NCBI GenBank assembly: GCA_937864115.1
Contig: CALMII010000051.1
Span: forward strand, 1 to 64,000
Length of the DNA stretch: 64,000 nt
From: an uncultured Steroidobacter sp.
GTDB taxonomy: Bacteria > Pseudomonadota > Gammaproteobacteria > Steroidobacterales > Steroidobacteraceae
Reading direction: 5' to 3'
Shown here: positions 16,601 to 25,350 of the stretch, piece after piece
How positions within the stretch are numbered: position 1 is the stretch's first letter
Layout of the letters: each line of letters begins with the position of its first letter
Translations under genes and position numbers: made by a program
Notes under the pieces: generated by a model
The model's input: the letters and a program-made list of their open reading frames with translations, nothing else
What the model was told of the DNA's origin: nothing
Databases searched by the model: none

Positions 16601-17893
16601 TAGGAGGCTCCTGCCCTGACCCTCCCCCGCTGCCATCAACGCCAGTCCCTGCGCGACCGACGAGAACTCGTCGCCGCCGACGAGTTTCTCCGCACCGAAC
16701 CGGCGGGCGAACAGCTCGCGCACTGCGGGCACCAGCGCGCTGCCGCCGGTCAGGAAGACGCGCGTGACGTCTGCGGCTTTCACGTTCGCGATGGTCAGCG
16801 CCTCATCGGCCGTCGCAGCGACCGCCGCGAGATCGTCGGCGATCCAGCGTTCGAAATCGTTGCGCGACACGACACGGTCGATTTCCACCGGCCCGGCCTT
16901 GAAGCGCAACTGCGTGACGTCCGCCGAGGTCAGTGCCTGCTTCACGCTCGACACGGCCTGGAACAGCGAGAAGCCTTCCTCGTTGCGGATCACGTGCACC
17001 AGTCCCTCGAACGCCTCGCGATCGTCGGCGGTCTTGAGGATGTCGCCGATGAGTCGCAGCGTCTGGCGGTTGTTCATCATCGAGAGCTGGTGCCAGCTCG
17101 AAAAATTCGAGTAGATCCACAACGGAATCGGCAGCGCCTTGGCTTCGGGGCGGAATTCCGAACCCATGCCGAGCGCCGGACACACGACGTTGTAGACGAT
17201 CTGATAGTCGAAACGATCGCCGGCGATGCCGATGCCGGTCTGCGCGAGCGGCGCAATCTTCGGCTGGACTCCGCCCGCTGCCACTTCGACGACGGAAAAG
17301 TCGCTCGTGCCGCCACCCAGATCGGCGACCAGCACGAGATGCCGACCGCTGACCTTGCGCGCGAATGCATACGCCGCGGCTTCGGGCTCGAGACCGAAAC
17401 GATCCGGCGCCTTGCCGGCGAATTCGAATGCCTGCGACAGGCGCGTCTGTGCGAGTGCGTCGTCGGGATTGGTGCCGGCAAAGCGGATCGGCCGCCCCGC
17501 AACCAGCGGCAACGCGGTCACGACCGCCTGCGATGCCGTCGCCTCGTACAGATGCCGCAGCAGCGTACCGACCAGATCGTCGAGCGCGTACACCTGCGAG
17601 AACATGCGCGTCTCGGTGAAGGTGCGACTGCCGAGAAAGGACTTCATCGACTGCACCAGCCGCGCCGGCCCCGTGCGCGCAAGGTAGTCGGCGATTGCAT
17701 CCGCCCCGGCGCTGCTCACCGGCCGCTCGTGTGCGTTCTGCTCGTTCGGCCGGAAACACAGGATGGATGGCAGCACCGCCGCGACCCCCGAACGCGACGG
17801 CACGGGCAGCACGGCCGAGCGGCCTTCCCGATCGACGACGGCAATGACGGTATTGCTGGTGCCGAAATCGACACCGACGGCCAGCGGCTGCAT
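16595..17893 (-). CDS. Hsp70-like ATPase, YegD-type
   Basis: Actin-fold ATPase of the Hsp70 superfamily, 432 residues, essentially only the nucleotide-binding domain. Phosphate 1 motif VGVDFGTSNTVIAVVD, phosphate 2 motif VLVADLGGGTSDFSVVEV, adenosine motif VFLTGGSALVPAVRELF. The C-terminal substrate-binding domain of DnaK is absent, as in YegD proteins. Start ATG at 17893 places the first motif at residue 6; longer in-frame starts add a non-conserved leader. Single gene, role unknown. The stop codon is supplied by a REP-like repeat. Confidence 0.92.
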   Translation of the reverse strand: MQPLAVGVDFGTSNTVIAVVDREGRSAVLPVPSRSGVAAVLPSILCFRPNEQNAHERPVSSAGADAIADYLARTGPARLVQSMKSFLGSRTFTETRMFSQVYALDDLVGTLLRHLYEATASQAVVTALPLVAGRPIRFAGTNPDDALAQTRLSQAFEFAGKAPDRFGLEPEAAAYAFARKVSGRHLVLVADLGGGTSDFSVVEVAAGGVQPKIAPLAQTGIGIAGDRFDYQIVYNVVCPALGMGSEFRPEAKALPIPLWIYSNFSSWHQLSMMNNRQTLRLIGDILKTADDREAFEGLVHVIRNEEGFSLFQAVSSVKQALTSADVTQLRFKAGPVEIDRVVSRNDFERWIADDLAAVAATADEALTIANVKAADVTRVFLTGGSALVPAVRELFARRFGAEKLVGGDEFSSVAQGLALMAAGEGQGRSLLL

Positions 17894-17972
17894 GGGATTC
17901 ACGGGGAAAAACGGGCCGCGGAAAGTACAGGCGCTGTCTGCTCGGGTCAATCAGGTTTCGCCAGAGAGAAGG

Positions 17973-18149
17973 TTCACACCGACGCAGAGCACGGCGGTCA
18001 AGACAAAGACAGAGAGATTTCCACGGGGGAAGAAGGGGGAACACGGGGGACACGGGGTTCGGAACAGAAAATTTCTTATCCCCGTGTTCCCCGTGTTCCC
18101 CTTTCTTCTCCCCGTGGAAATCTTCTTCTCCGATCTCCGTATGAAATCT
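17973..18149. repeat. Long palindrome with ACGGGG/CCCCGT inner arms
   Basis: The core CACGGGG-TTCGGAACAGAAAATTTCTTATCCCCGTG is nearly identical to the 10011-10200 element. The outer arms (TTCACACCGACGCAGAGC and TCTCCGTATGAAATC) are more decayed. It occupies the gap between the Hsp70-like gene and the second small peptide gene. From 18150 to 18342 only the leader of the peptide gene is visible. Confidence 0.8.
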
Positions 18150-18342
18150 TCCTCTTCAGCGCGAATTCACCGGCAAATCCACCGGTGAACGGATTCCCGC
18201 CCGCGGCCGCAGTCGCTTGCCGGCAGGTCGCCGCAACTGACCGGCCGGGTGCAGATTCGCAAGAACGTCGCGACTACTGTTCTCCCACGCTTCAGCAACC
18301 CGCAATACCGCGGAACGCAGCGAGAAAAGGGAGATTCAAATC

Positions 18343-18498
18343 ATGTTCGCCTTCACCGAATTCAGCCGCCGCACCCGCAACACGCTGTGCCTGCTGATGT
18401 CGGCCGTCATTGTCGCCGGCAGCCTGTTCGCAGCCTCGTATGCCGCGAAGATGGCCGAGCACAACGGCTACTCGGTGACGATCACTCAGCTGCAGTAG
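18343..18498 (+). CDS. Small membrane or secreted peptide, paralogue of the 4551 gene
   Basis: Fifty-one residues: MFAFTEFSRRTRNTLCLLMS, a hydrophobic segment (about 15-35, VIVAGSLFAASYAA), then KMAEHNGYSVTITQLQ. It has the same length, layout and C-terminal GYSVTITQL as the product of 4551-4706, although only about half of the residues match overall. A GGGAG ribosome-binding site lies before the ATG. The leader CCCGCAATACCGCGGAACGC resembles that of the paralogue. A strong terminator follows the stop. Function unknown; conservation of length and tail suggests selection on the C-terminus. Confidence 0.8.
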   Translation: MFAFTEFSRRTRNTLCLLMSAVIVAGSLFAASYAAKMAEHNGYSVTITQLQ

Positions 18499-18509
18499 GC
18501 ATCCCCCTT

Positions 18510-18548
18510 CGCCGGTGCACGTCCACGCCGTGCGCCGGCGCTTTTTTT
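18510..18548 (+). terminator. Rho-independent terminator after the second small peptide gene
   Basis: CGCCGGTGCACG pairs with CGTGCGCCGGCG (one G-T pair) across TCCACGC. It is followed by C and then seven T residues. It lies 12 bases after the stop codon, marking a monocistronic transcript. Confidence 0.85.
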
Positions 18549-18671
18549 CCGGCGGAACCCTGCAGTCCGATTGATTCGTTGACCGAATGACACTTATCGC
18601 TGCCGCCCGAATGATCCGGGCGCGTCGAGCGGTTAACGTGTCGTCAACCCATCGACCGCAGGAGACTCCCG

Positions 18672-19223
18672 ATGCCTTACAAAGTTGCCGTCCTCGTTGG
18701 CAGTCTGCGCAAGGACTCTTTCAGCCGGAAAATCGCCAATGCGATTGCCGATCTCGCGCCTGCCGGACTCACCTTTGAACAGGTACCCATCGGCGACCTG
18801 CCGCTCTACAACCAGGATCTGGAAACCGATTCGCCGCCGGCTGCGTGGACCGCGTTCCGCGACAAGGTCCGTCCGGCCGATGCCGTGCTGTTCGTGACGC
18901 CGGAGTACAACCGCTCCGTGCCCGGCGCGCTCAAGAACGCCATCGACGTCGCTTCGCGCCCCTACGGCAAGAGCGTGTTTCAGGGCAAACCCGCCGCCAT
19001 CGTCAGCCTCTCGATGGGCAATCTTTCGGGCTTCGGCGCCAATCACCACCTGCGCCAGTCGCTGGTGTTCCTCGACATGCCGGTGCTGCAGCAGCCGGAG
19101 GCCTACATCGGCAACGCGCCGACCCTGCTCGACGACGCGGGCAAGGTGAAGAACCCCGACACGGAAAAATTCCTGCGCGGCTTCGGCGAGAAATTCGAGA
19201 AGTGGATCGGGAAGACCCGCTAA
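18672..19223 (+). CDS. NADPH-dependent FMN reductase (ChrR/ArsH-like)
   Basis: Flavodoxin-fold reductase, 183 residues, reducing FMN, quinones or chromate-like acceptors with NADPH. The FMN phosphate loop is GSLRKDSFSRK near the start; FVTPEYNRSVPGALKNAID is the strong family signature, and SMGNLSGFGANHHLRQ binds the isoalloxazine side. A CAGGAG ribosome-binding site precedes the ATG. Monocistronic by position. It may serve oxidative stress defence; the physiological acceptor is unknown. Confidence 0.94.
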   Translation: MPYKVAVLVGSLRKDSFSRKIANAIADLAPAGLTFEQVPIGDLPLYNQDLETDSPPAAWTAFRDKVRPADAVLFVTPEYNRSVPGALKNAIDVASRPYGKSVFQGKPAAIVSLSMGNLSGFGANHHLRQSLVFLDMPVLQQPEAYIGNAPTLLDDAGKVKNPDTEKFLRGFGEKFEKWIGKTR

Positions 19224-19233
19224 GAGGAAGATG

Positions 19234-19339
19234 GGTACGCAAAAAGCGCAAGGCGGAACGCAAGAGGCACAAAGGTTCTTGAAAAAAGACGCTTCTTCGT
19301 CTGCGCCTTTTGCGTTCCGCCCTGTGCCTTTTGCGTACC
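19234..19339. repeat. Long palindrome of GCGCAAAAG-like units
   Basis: The left arm is GGTACGCAAAAAGCGCAAGG, then GGAACGCAAGAGGCACAAAG. The right arm is the complement: TGCGCCTTTTGCGTTCCGCC, then CTGTGCCTTTTGCGTACC. It lies in the convergent gap between the FMN reductase and the secreted-protein gene. Same class as 31418, 35025, 50445 and 55661. Confidence 0.85.
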
Positions 19340-19348
19340 TGTTCTTGC

Positions 19349-19996
19349 TTACAACGTCGTGCAGGAACTCGACGCCGCGGCATCCAGGCGCGGGAAAGCC
19401 TCTTCCGCGACTTCCGAGCGGCAACGCTCGGGGCCGGCGGACGCGGCACAGGAAATCGTCACGTCCTTCAATGAACGCCGGGCGGTGTCGAGGCAGCGCA
19501 CCGAGTAGGTCGTGGGTCCGTCCGCCTGGTTCTTCTGCTGGAAGCGCAGATACCAGCGCTCGCCGGACAGCGTGGCGAGTTGCATGACGCGGTTGCGACA
19601 CTCCTGTGTCGCGCCGTCGCGGCAGTAACGTTCCTCGCAGGCCCTGATCGAGCCCGACTCGCAGCTCGCCTGCAATTCCTTCTCATGCGCCTTGAGTTCG
19701 GCCGGACCGCCGCCCTTGGTCCACGCCATGCACGCCGTGTTGTCGCCGGCATTGCACTGCTGCAGCAGCGCTTCGAGTTCGGCCGGGGACTTCCGCGGCA
19801 CCGGCGTACGAGGGGCAGCACTGGATGAACGCTTCGTCGTGGTGATGCCCTGGACAAGCTTCGCGTCCGTGCCGCAGCGCTTGTCGGAGAAGATCTTCGA
19901 ACCGTCGGGCGCGGTACACGTGTAGATCTGGGCCGGCACCTGCGAGGATGCCAGCAGCAAGCTCAGAACCAGCAGGGTGCGCCAGGACAGCCCCAT
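19349..19996 (-). CDS. Secreted cysteine-rich protein with DUF4124-like N-terminus
   Basis: 215 residues with a signal peptide (MGLSWRTLLVLSLLLASSQV, cleavage near PAQ), then IYTCTAPDGSKIFSDKRCG, which matches the short DUF4124 pattern (Y.C.D..G...FSD..C). The rest has paired cysteines (QCNAGDNTACMAW, SCESGSIRACEERYC, ECRNR) reminiscent of Sel1-like cysteine spacing, likely disulfide-bonded in the periplasm. A GGGAG ribosome-binding site supports the ATG at 19996 over one six codons upstream. Function unknown. Confidence 0.78.
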   Translation of the reverse strand: MGLSWRTLLVLSLLLASSQVPAQIYTCTAPDGSKIFSDKRCGTDAKLVQGITTTKRSSSAAPRTPVPRKSPAELEALLQQCNAGDNTACMAWTKGGGPAELKAHEKELQASCESGSIRACEERYCRDGATQECRNRVMQLATLSGERWYLRFQQKNQADGPTTYSVRCLDTARRSLKDVTISCAASAGPERCRSEVAEEAFPRLDAAASSSCTTL

Positions 19997-20129
19997 CGAA
20001 ACTCCCGAAAACATCCAATCCGCGACGGCGCCGATCTTACTGCAGGCGCCGTGCCTATCCCGACCGCACTGGGTCATGGGGATCTCGTTTTGTGCACCAG
20101 CGCACACCTGGAAGTTCGCCAATCCTGGG

Positions 20130-20507
20130 CTACTTCTTTTCCTCCAATTCGACGAACCCGATGGGTCGCCCCTTCGGCACGGGTGGCTGCATGAGTTCGC
20201 GGATGGCTTTGAGAATTCCAGTGATCGCCTGATCGTGGGTAGCGAGCTTGCGGGTAATAAGCGTTTCGAGGTCCTTGAGTTGCTGAGCGAGTTCCTTGTT
20301 GGAGGCGAGCAGTTCACGCATCTGCACGAATGCCCGCATGATTTCGATATTGACGGTGATGGCGCGCTCGCTCTTGAGCACGGAAGACAACATGGCCACG
20401 CCCTGCTCGGTAAAGGCGTAGGGCAGATATTTTCGGTGCTGCCCGCGGCCACGCTTTAAGGTCACAAGTTGTGACCTTAAAGCGGCCCACTCCAGCTTTG
20501 CTCCTGG
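20130..20507 (-). pseudogene. ORF6N-domain protein, 5'-truncated remnant
   Basis: The open frame encodes KLEWAALRSQLVTLKRGRGQ, then HRKYLPYAFTEQGVAMLSSV, then an IEIMRAFVQMRELL helix and a coiled-coil tail ending VELEEKK. This is the C-terminal half of phage-related ORF6N (KilA-N-like) DNA-binding proteins. The usual N-terminal 60-70 residues are missing: the frame is closed by TGA at 20508-20510, and the sequence upstream does not encode them. A GTG at 20465 could start a short product of 111 residues. More likely it is a decaying accessory gene than a working one. Confidence 0.7.
20453..20483. repeat. 31-bp perfect palindrome inside the ORF6N fragment
   Basis: GCTTTAAGGTCACAA (20453-20467) and TTGTGACCTTAAAGC (20469-20483) are exact complements around a single G. 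It lies within the codons for AALRSQLVTLK. Confidence 0.85.
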
Positions 20508-20712
20508 TCATCCTTGACTCCTTGGGTTTCGATAGTGTGCGCGGGACGTACGAATGTACGGGCATCACCCTGCCTTGGCGAGCGCTCTGACCGAGTTCCG
20601 TTCTGTGCACCAGCGCACAAAGCACCGCAACAGGCGGCGGTTTGCCGCCGGTCGGGTACAGAGAGAGGCGCCCCGGCCGTTAAAGAGAAGGCGAGAAAGC
20701 AGCCAACGCCTC

Positions 20713-21660
20713 ATGAGCACCTCATCCGACAACACTCTGCCCCGCCGCGCGCTCGTCGTCGACGCCGACCCGGCGACGCGCGAGTCGGCTGCCGCCCTGC
20801 TCAAGCTGCAGGGTTTCACGGTCACCACGGCGAGCGATGGTGCGGAAGCGCTGACGGTCTTTGCGCGCGACTGGTATCCGCTGGTTCTGCTCAGCCGCAG
20901 CATTCCCACGCTCGACGGCATCGAACTCGCCTCGCGCCTGCGCGTCATCGCGCTCGCGCCGGTCTACCTCATCATGCTCACCGGCAGCACCGATGCGCGC
21001 GACCATGAACTCGGTTACTGCGCCGGCGTCGATCAGTACCTGCTGCTGCAGAATTTTCCGGGCGAACTCGTCGGCAAGGCCGAAGCCGGCATGGTCGCGC
21101 TGCGCCGCCGGCGTTCGTCGCGGACCGGTCGGCTCGATGAACCGGCGACCGTCGATCTGGAGAACGGCGCACACACCGCCCGTCATCTCGTCGGACGATT
21201 GCGCGCCGAGATCGCGCAGGCGGCCCGCACGCGCGGTCTGCTGCAGATTCTCAGCGCCAGCCTCGAGACCGATGACGATGAAGCCTTTGCACGCCAGAAC
21301 CTCGGCGCGTCGGCCTCGAACGCCCTGCTGCAGGCCGTCCACGATGCGATCCGTCCGAAACTCGACTGGGTGACCCGGCTGCCCGCGCCGGCGCACACCT
21401 GCCGGCTCGCGGTGGTGATGCCGGAAAGCTCGCCGATCGACGGGCCTGCCGTCGAACAGCGCATTCGTAATGCGTTCGTGCACTGGAACACGGAGTCCGC
21501 GCAGAGCGAAGTGCGCCTGAGCTGCGGGCTCGCGTCCATCTCGCGCAACGAAGCGCCGCCGACCGCACTGGAATTTCTCGGCCAGGCCGAACGCAATCGT
21601 CGCGGCAAGGACAATGCACGCACCGGTATCTTCCAGGTGCAACGCGACCACGCCGCCTGA
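20713..21660 (+). CDS. Degenerate receiver-GGDEF protein
   Basis: 315 residues. The N-terminal CheY-like domain (about 11-125) begins ALVVDADPATRES, but the phosphoacceptor aspartate is replaced by serine (LVLLSRSIPTLDG, S61), and the conserved lysine region reads LLLQNFPGE. The C-terminal part (about 215-305) looks like a GGDEF fold by pattern (LDWVTRLP, CRLAVVMPESS, VRLSCGLASISRNEA, FLGQAERNRRGKDNARTGI) but lacks GG[DE]EF. It is probably a phosphorylation-independent, non-catalytic signalling or scaffold protein. No histidine kinase is adjacent. The start ATG has a weak ribosome-binding site. Confidence 0.8.
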   Translation: MSTSSDNTLPRRALVVDADPATRESAAALLKLQGFTVTTASDGAEALTVFARDWYPLVLLSRSIPTLDGIELASRLRVIALAPVYLIMLTGSTDARDHELGYCAGVDQYLLLQNFPGELVGKAEAGMVALRRRRSSRTGRLDEPATVDLENGAHTARHLVGRLRAEIAQAARTRGLLQILSASLETDDDEAFARQNLGASASNALLQAVHDAIRPKLDWVTRLPAPAHTCRLAVVMPESSPIDGPAVEQRIRNAFVHWNTESAQSEVRLSCGLASISRNEAPPTALEFLGQAERNRRGKDNARTGIFQVQRDHAA

Positions 21661-21841
21661 CGGTCCGACCGTTGATTGGTCACCGGTGTCGCGTCTGCCG
21701 TCGCGATAATCCACAGAGCCTGTGGATAAGCCCGGGAAAAGCGTACCTTGACTTTGCTGGCGTGCGGGAAATCGCCCGCTGCGCGTTGGATTGATCAAAT
21801 TGCGAGCAGTCGGGCGGAGAAGCGCGACGGCTCGCGACGGC

Positions 21842-22105
21842 TCAGGCGCGACGCCTGCGGGCAGTCTTTGTCGGCCTGCCTTTCGGCGCCGCCTTCCTGG
21901 CCAGCAGTTTCTTGAGCTTGCGGCTCAGGACCTGCAGCTCCTGCTTGGCGCGCTTGGCCACTTTCTTGGCCTGCTTCATCAGCTTCCGCGCTTCCTTGGC
22001 CTGTCGCTTGGCGAACTGCCGGCGCTCGCGCGCTTCCCGATGCCGCGCTTCGAGTTCGGTGAGTTTGCCGTTGACTGCCGTCTTCTTCCCGGGACGCCTG
22101 GCCAT
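21842..22105 (-). CDS. Small lysine/arginine-rich coiled-coil protein
   Basis: Eighty-seven residues, more than a third Lys or Arg: MARRPGKKTAVNGKLTELEA, a long amphipathic helix (EARERRQFAKRQAKEARKLM), then KKLLARKAAPKGRPTKTARR. Composition resembles histone H1-like or nucleoid-binding proteins, but no family is recognised. A GAGGAAGAGC ribosome-binding site precedes the ATG. Other overlapping frames are open too, so the call depends on this frame's helix periodicity and ribosome-binding site. Confidence 0.6.
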   Translation of the reverse strand: MARRPGKKTAVNGKLTELEARHREARERRQFAKRQAKEARKLMKQAKKVAKRAKQELQVLSRKLKKLLARKAAPKGRPTKTARRRRA

Positions 22106-22335
22106 GCGCTCTTCCTCTCGTTGTCCTGGTCGGGTCGCGCGGCAGAATAGCCTGCGCTTTCAAAAATCAGCAACTTGAGCCTCTGGTCAGACCTCCTTCG
22201 ATGTGCGCGAGAGCGAACCGGACGGCGTCGCGCTCACTTCATATTTCTGTAACAGCGTGCCCTTAGTAATGGCGGCTCAACCAGAACACGCCCAGGCGTT
22301 CGTCTCGGGCGGCCCGCAGCTCATCGGAGGTTTCC

Positions 22336-25296
22336 ATGTCCCATCGCCTCGCCCGCCGCACCTTGCGCGCCACGATCGCCCTCGTCCTCGCCGGTGCGAC
22401 CTTCATCGCCACTGCGCATGACCGCGACCGCGATCGTGACCATCGCCATGACCACGGCTGGCACGACGGCCACGAGCGCGATTGCCACGACCGCGGGCCG
22501 ATCACGCTCAAGGCGCTCGGCACCTACGATGCGGGCGAAGCCGGCTCGGCGGAAATCGTTGCCTACGACGCGAAGTCACGCCGCCTGTTCGTCGTCAACG
22601 CCGCGACCTCGACCGTCGACGTGCTGAGCGCACGCAATCCGCGCGCGCCGGGCAAAGTGACGACGATCGACACCTCCATCTTCGGCGCGCCGAACAGCGT
22701 CGCCGTCAACGACGGCCTCGTCGCCATCGCCATCGAGAGCAAGCCGAACAAGACCGATCCGGGCCGTGTCGCGTTCTACGACACCGACGGCAAACTGCTT
22801 TCCTCCGTGCGCGTCGGCTCGCTGCCGGACATGGTCACATTCACGCCGGACGGCAACTACCTGCTGGTCGCCAACGAAGCCGAGCCCAGCGGCTACGGCG
22901 CCGGCCAGGTCGATCCGGAAGGCTCCGTCAGCATCATCCCGGTGCCGAAGAACGAAAAGCAGGTGCGCAAGCTGAAGGACTCTGACGTACGCACCGCATC
23001 GTTCAAACAGTTCAACGGCAAGGAAGCCGAACTGCGCAGCCAGGGCATTCGCATCTACGGCCCGGGCGCCACCGCGGCCCAGGACTTCGAGCCGGAGTAC
23101 ATCGCCGTCTCGGAGGACTCGCGCAAGGCGTACGTGACGCTGCAGGAAAACAATGCCATCGCCGAGATCGATATCCAGCGCGCGCAGGTCACGAAGCTGC
23201 GCCCGCTCGGCTTCAAGGACTACAGCGAAGAACCGCGCGCCACGGCCACCTATGAATGGAAGGATCGCCCGTCGATCGGTGCGACCGCCGCAGGCCAGAA
23301 GCTCGCCCTCGGCGGATTCTCCGGCCTCGCCTTCGAAGGCGTCACCGGCGACGGCAAGCTGAAGTTCATCACGCACACGGATCGCGGCCCCAACGGCGAA
23401 CCGGTCGGCGTGCGTCGCCCGTTCCTGCTGCCGCAGTTCAATCCGCACCTGGTGCGCTTCACGCTCGATCCGGCCAACGGCCGGTTCGAACTCACCGAAC
23501 AGATTGCGCTGCGCGCCGCGAACGGCCGCCTGCTCACCGGCGTGTCGAACATCCTGCTGTCGCAGGACGGCAATCAGCCCTACAACGACGAAGTGCCTGT
23601 CGATCTGCGCGATCGGCCGCTGCCGCTCGATCCGCTGGGCGGCGATTTCGAAGGCATCGCCATCGATGCCGACGGCTCGTTCTGGATGGCCGACGAATAT
23701 CGCCCCGCCATCTATCACTTCAGCAAGACCGGCCGGCTGATCGAACGGCTCATTCCGGTCGGCACGCATGCAGCGGCGGGCGCTGCGGTGCCCGCCGCTG
23801 GCGTCGCCGGCATTTACGGCACGGAAGTGCTGCCGGCCGTCATCGCGCAGCGTCGCCAGAATCGCGGCATGGAAGGCATCGCGATCCAGGACGGCAAGAT
23901 CTATGCGTTCGTGCAGAGCCCGATCCGCAATCCGGCGACGCTGGCCAATGGCGCGCTGAATGCCATGAAGAACGTGCGCATCGTCGAATTCGATCCGGCG
24001 ACGCGCGCAACCCGCCAGTTCCTGTACATCATGGACAACCCCGCCGCGGTCAGCGCCGACGACACGCGCGCCGACAAGATCGGCGATGTGGCGGCGATTC
24101 CCGGCGGCGGCTTCCTGGTGCTCGAACGCGACGACGACGCGGTGCCGGAAGATCCGATCGAGACCATCACCAAGAAGGTGTATGCCGCCTCGCTCACCGA
24201 TGCGACCGACATTTCCGGCCTCGGCGCATTCATCGTCAACGGCGTCTCCCGGAGCGTCGATCAGATGACGGCCGAAGAACTCGCCAGTGTCGGCGTGAAG
24301 CCCGCGACCAAGAAGCTGCATGTCGATCTGGCACAGGCCGGGTATGCCGGCGTCGAGAAGGTCGAAGGTCTGGCATTGCTGCCAAGCGGCCAGCTCGCGC
24401 TCGTGAACGACAATGACTTCGGCGTGGCCGGCATCGTGATCGACAACGCGACCGGCCGGTTCACGATCGCGCCGGGCTACGTTCCGGAGAACGTGGAACT
24501 GGGCATCGTCAATGTGCCGGGCCTCGACGCCTCCGATCGCGACAATGCGATCAACATCCACTCGTGGCCGGTGTTCGGCATGTACCAGCCCGATGCCATC
24601 AAACTCTTCACGGCGGGACGTTCGAGCTACCTGATCACCGCCAACGAAGGTGACGCACGCGACTGGACGGGCTTCGCCGAGGAAGCCCGCGTCGGCTCGC
24701 TGACACTGGATCCGACCGCATTTCCGGATGGTGCGACGCTGAAGAACAATGCCAACCTCGGGCGTCTCAACGTCACCAAATCCCTCGGCGACATCGACGG
24801 CGACGGCGACTACGACGCGCTCTACACGCTCGGCGGCCGTTCATTCTCGATCTGGAACCTGGACGGTTCGCTGGTGTTCGACAGCGGCAGCGACTTCGAA
24901 CGCATCATCGCGGCCCGCGAGCCGGCGTTCTTCAACGCCAGCAACGACGACCGCGCCTTCGACAGCCGCTCGGACAACAAGGGACCGGAACCGGAAGCCG
25001 TCACCGTCGGCCAGGTCGGAAAACGCACGTATGCGTTCGTGGGTCTGGAGCGCCAGGGCGGCATCATGATCTACGACGTCACCACGCCGCGCGCGCCGGT
25101 GTTCGTCGACTACGTGAACAACCGCGATTTCTCGGTCGATCCCGCCACGGCACCCGCCGCGAAGGATCTGGGCCCCGAAGGCGTGATCTTCATCGACGCC
25201 AAGGACAGCCCGACGCGCGATCCGCTGCTGGTGGTCGCCAATGAGGTCAGCGGCACGGTGACGATCTATGCGGTGACCGCCACCGACAGGAAGTGA
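22336..25296 (+). CDS. Large secreted choice-of-anchor I / phytase-like beta-propeller protein
   Basis: 986 residues with a signal peptide (about 1-27, LVLAGATFIATA). It is followed by a His/Asp-rich stretch (about 28-53, DRDRDRDHRHDHGWHDGHER) that should bind divalent metal. The rest combines a beta-propeller of the choice-of-anchor I type (AEIVAYDAKSRRLFVVNA, PDMVTFTPDGNYLLVANEAE, YLITANEGDARDW, DGDGDYDALYTLGGRSF) with an inserted esterase-like phytase segment (about 325-640: FSGLAFEGVTGDGKLKFITH, GDFEGIAIDADGSFWMADEY). Likely a periplasmic or extracellular phosphoesterase. CGGAGG precedes the ATG. Monocistronic. Confidence 0.88.
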   Translation: MSHRLARRTLRATIALVLAGATFIATAHDRDRDRDHRHDHGWHDGHERDCHDRGPITLKALGTYDAGEAGSAEIVAYDAKSRRLFVVNAATSTVDVLSARNPRAPGKVTTIDTSIFGAPNSVAVNDGLVAIAIESKPNKTDPGRVAFYDTDGKLLSSVRVGSLPDMVTFTPDGNYLLVANEAEPSGYGAGQVDPEGSVSIIPVPKNEKQVRKLKDSDVRTASFKQFNGKEAELRSQGIRIYGPGATAAQDFEPEYIAVSEDSRKAYVTLQENNAIAEIDIQRAQVTKLRPLGFKDYSEEPRATATYEWKDRPSIGATAAGQKLALGGFSGLAFEGVTGDGKLKFITHTDRGPNGEPVGVRRPFLLPQFNPHLVRFTLDPANGRFELTEQIALRAANGRLLTGVSNILLSQDGNQPYNDEVPVDLRDRPLPLDPLGGDFEGIAIDADGSFWMADEYRPAIYHFSKTGRLIERLIPVGTHAAAGAAVPAAGVAGIYGTEVLPAVIAQRRQNRGMEGIAIQDGKIYAFVQSPIRNPATLANGALNAMKNVRIVEFDPATRATRQFLYIMDNPAAVSADDTRADKIGDVAAIPGGGFLVLERDDDAVPEDPIETITKKVYAASLTDATDISGLGAFIVNGVSRSVDQMTAEELASVGVKPATKKLHVDLAQAGYAGVEKVEGLALLPSGQLALVNDNDFGVAGIVIDNATGRFTIAPGYVPENVELGIVNVPGLDASDRDNAINIHSWPVFGMYQPDAIKLFTAGRSSYLITANEGDARDWTGFAEEARVGSLTLDPTAFPDGATLKNNANLGRLNVTKSLGDIDGDGDYDALYTLGGRSFSIWNLDGSLVFDSGSDFERIIAAREPAFFNASNDDRAFDSRSDNKGPEPEAVTVGQVGKRTYAFVGLERQGGIMIYDVTTPRAPVFVDYVNNRDFSVDPATAPAAKDLGPEGVIFIDAKDSPTRDPLLVVANEVSGTVTIYAVTATDRK

Positions 25297-25306
25297 AGTC
25301 GTCGAC

Positions 25307-25334
25307 GTGGAGGCCGGCACTCGCCGGCCTCCAC
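25307..25334. terminator. Bidirectional hairpin between convergent genes
   Basis: GTGGAGGCCGGC (25307-25318) and GCCGGCCTCCAC (25323-25334) are perfect complements around ACTC. It lies between the stops of the secreted protein (25296) and the DUF349 gene (25351). No T run, so termination is inferred from position and stem strength. Confidence 0.65.
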
Positions 25335-25350
25335 CCTGCCGTGAGAATTT

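Larger units (their letters stand above)
20086..20619. repeat. 21-bp direct repeats flanking the ORF6N remnant
   Basis: CGTTTTGTGCACCAGCGCAC plus A at 20086-20106 and CGTTCTGTGCACCAGCGCAC plus A at 20599-20619 differ at one base and point the same way. They are separated by 492 bases. The ORF6N-like fragment lies wholly between them. Confidence 0.7.

Noticed and set aside
21795..22163. A 122-codon frame overlapping the small basic protein gene
   Set aside because: It is shifted relative to the frame with the better ribosome-binding site and heptad pattern, and its product has no organised features.
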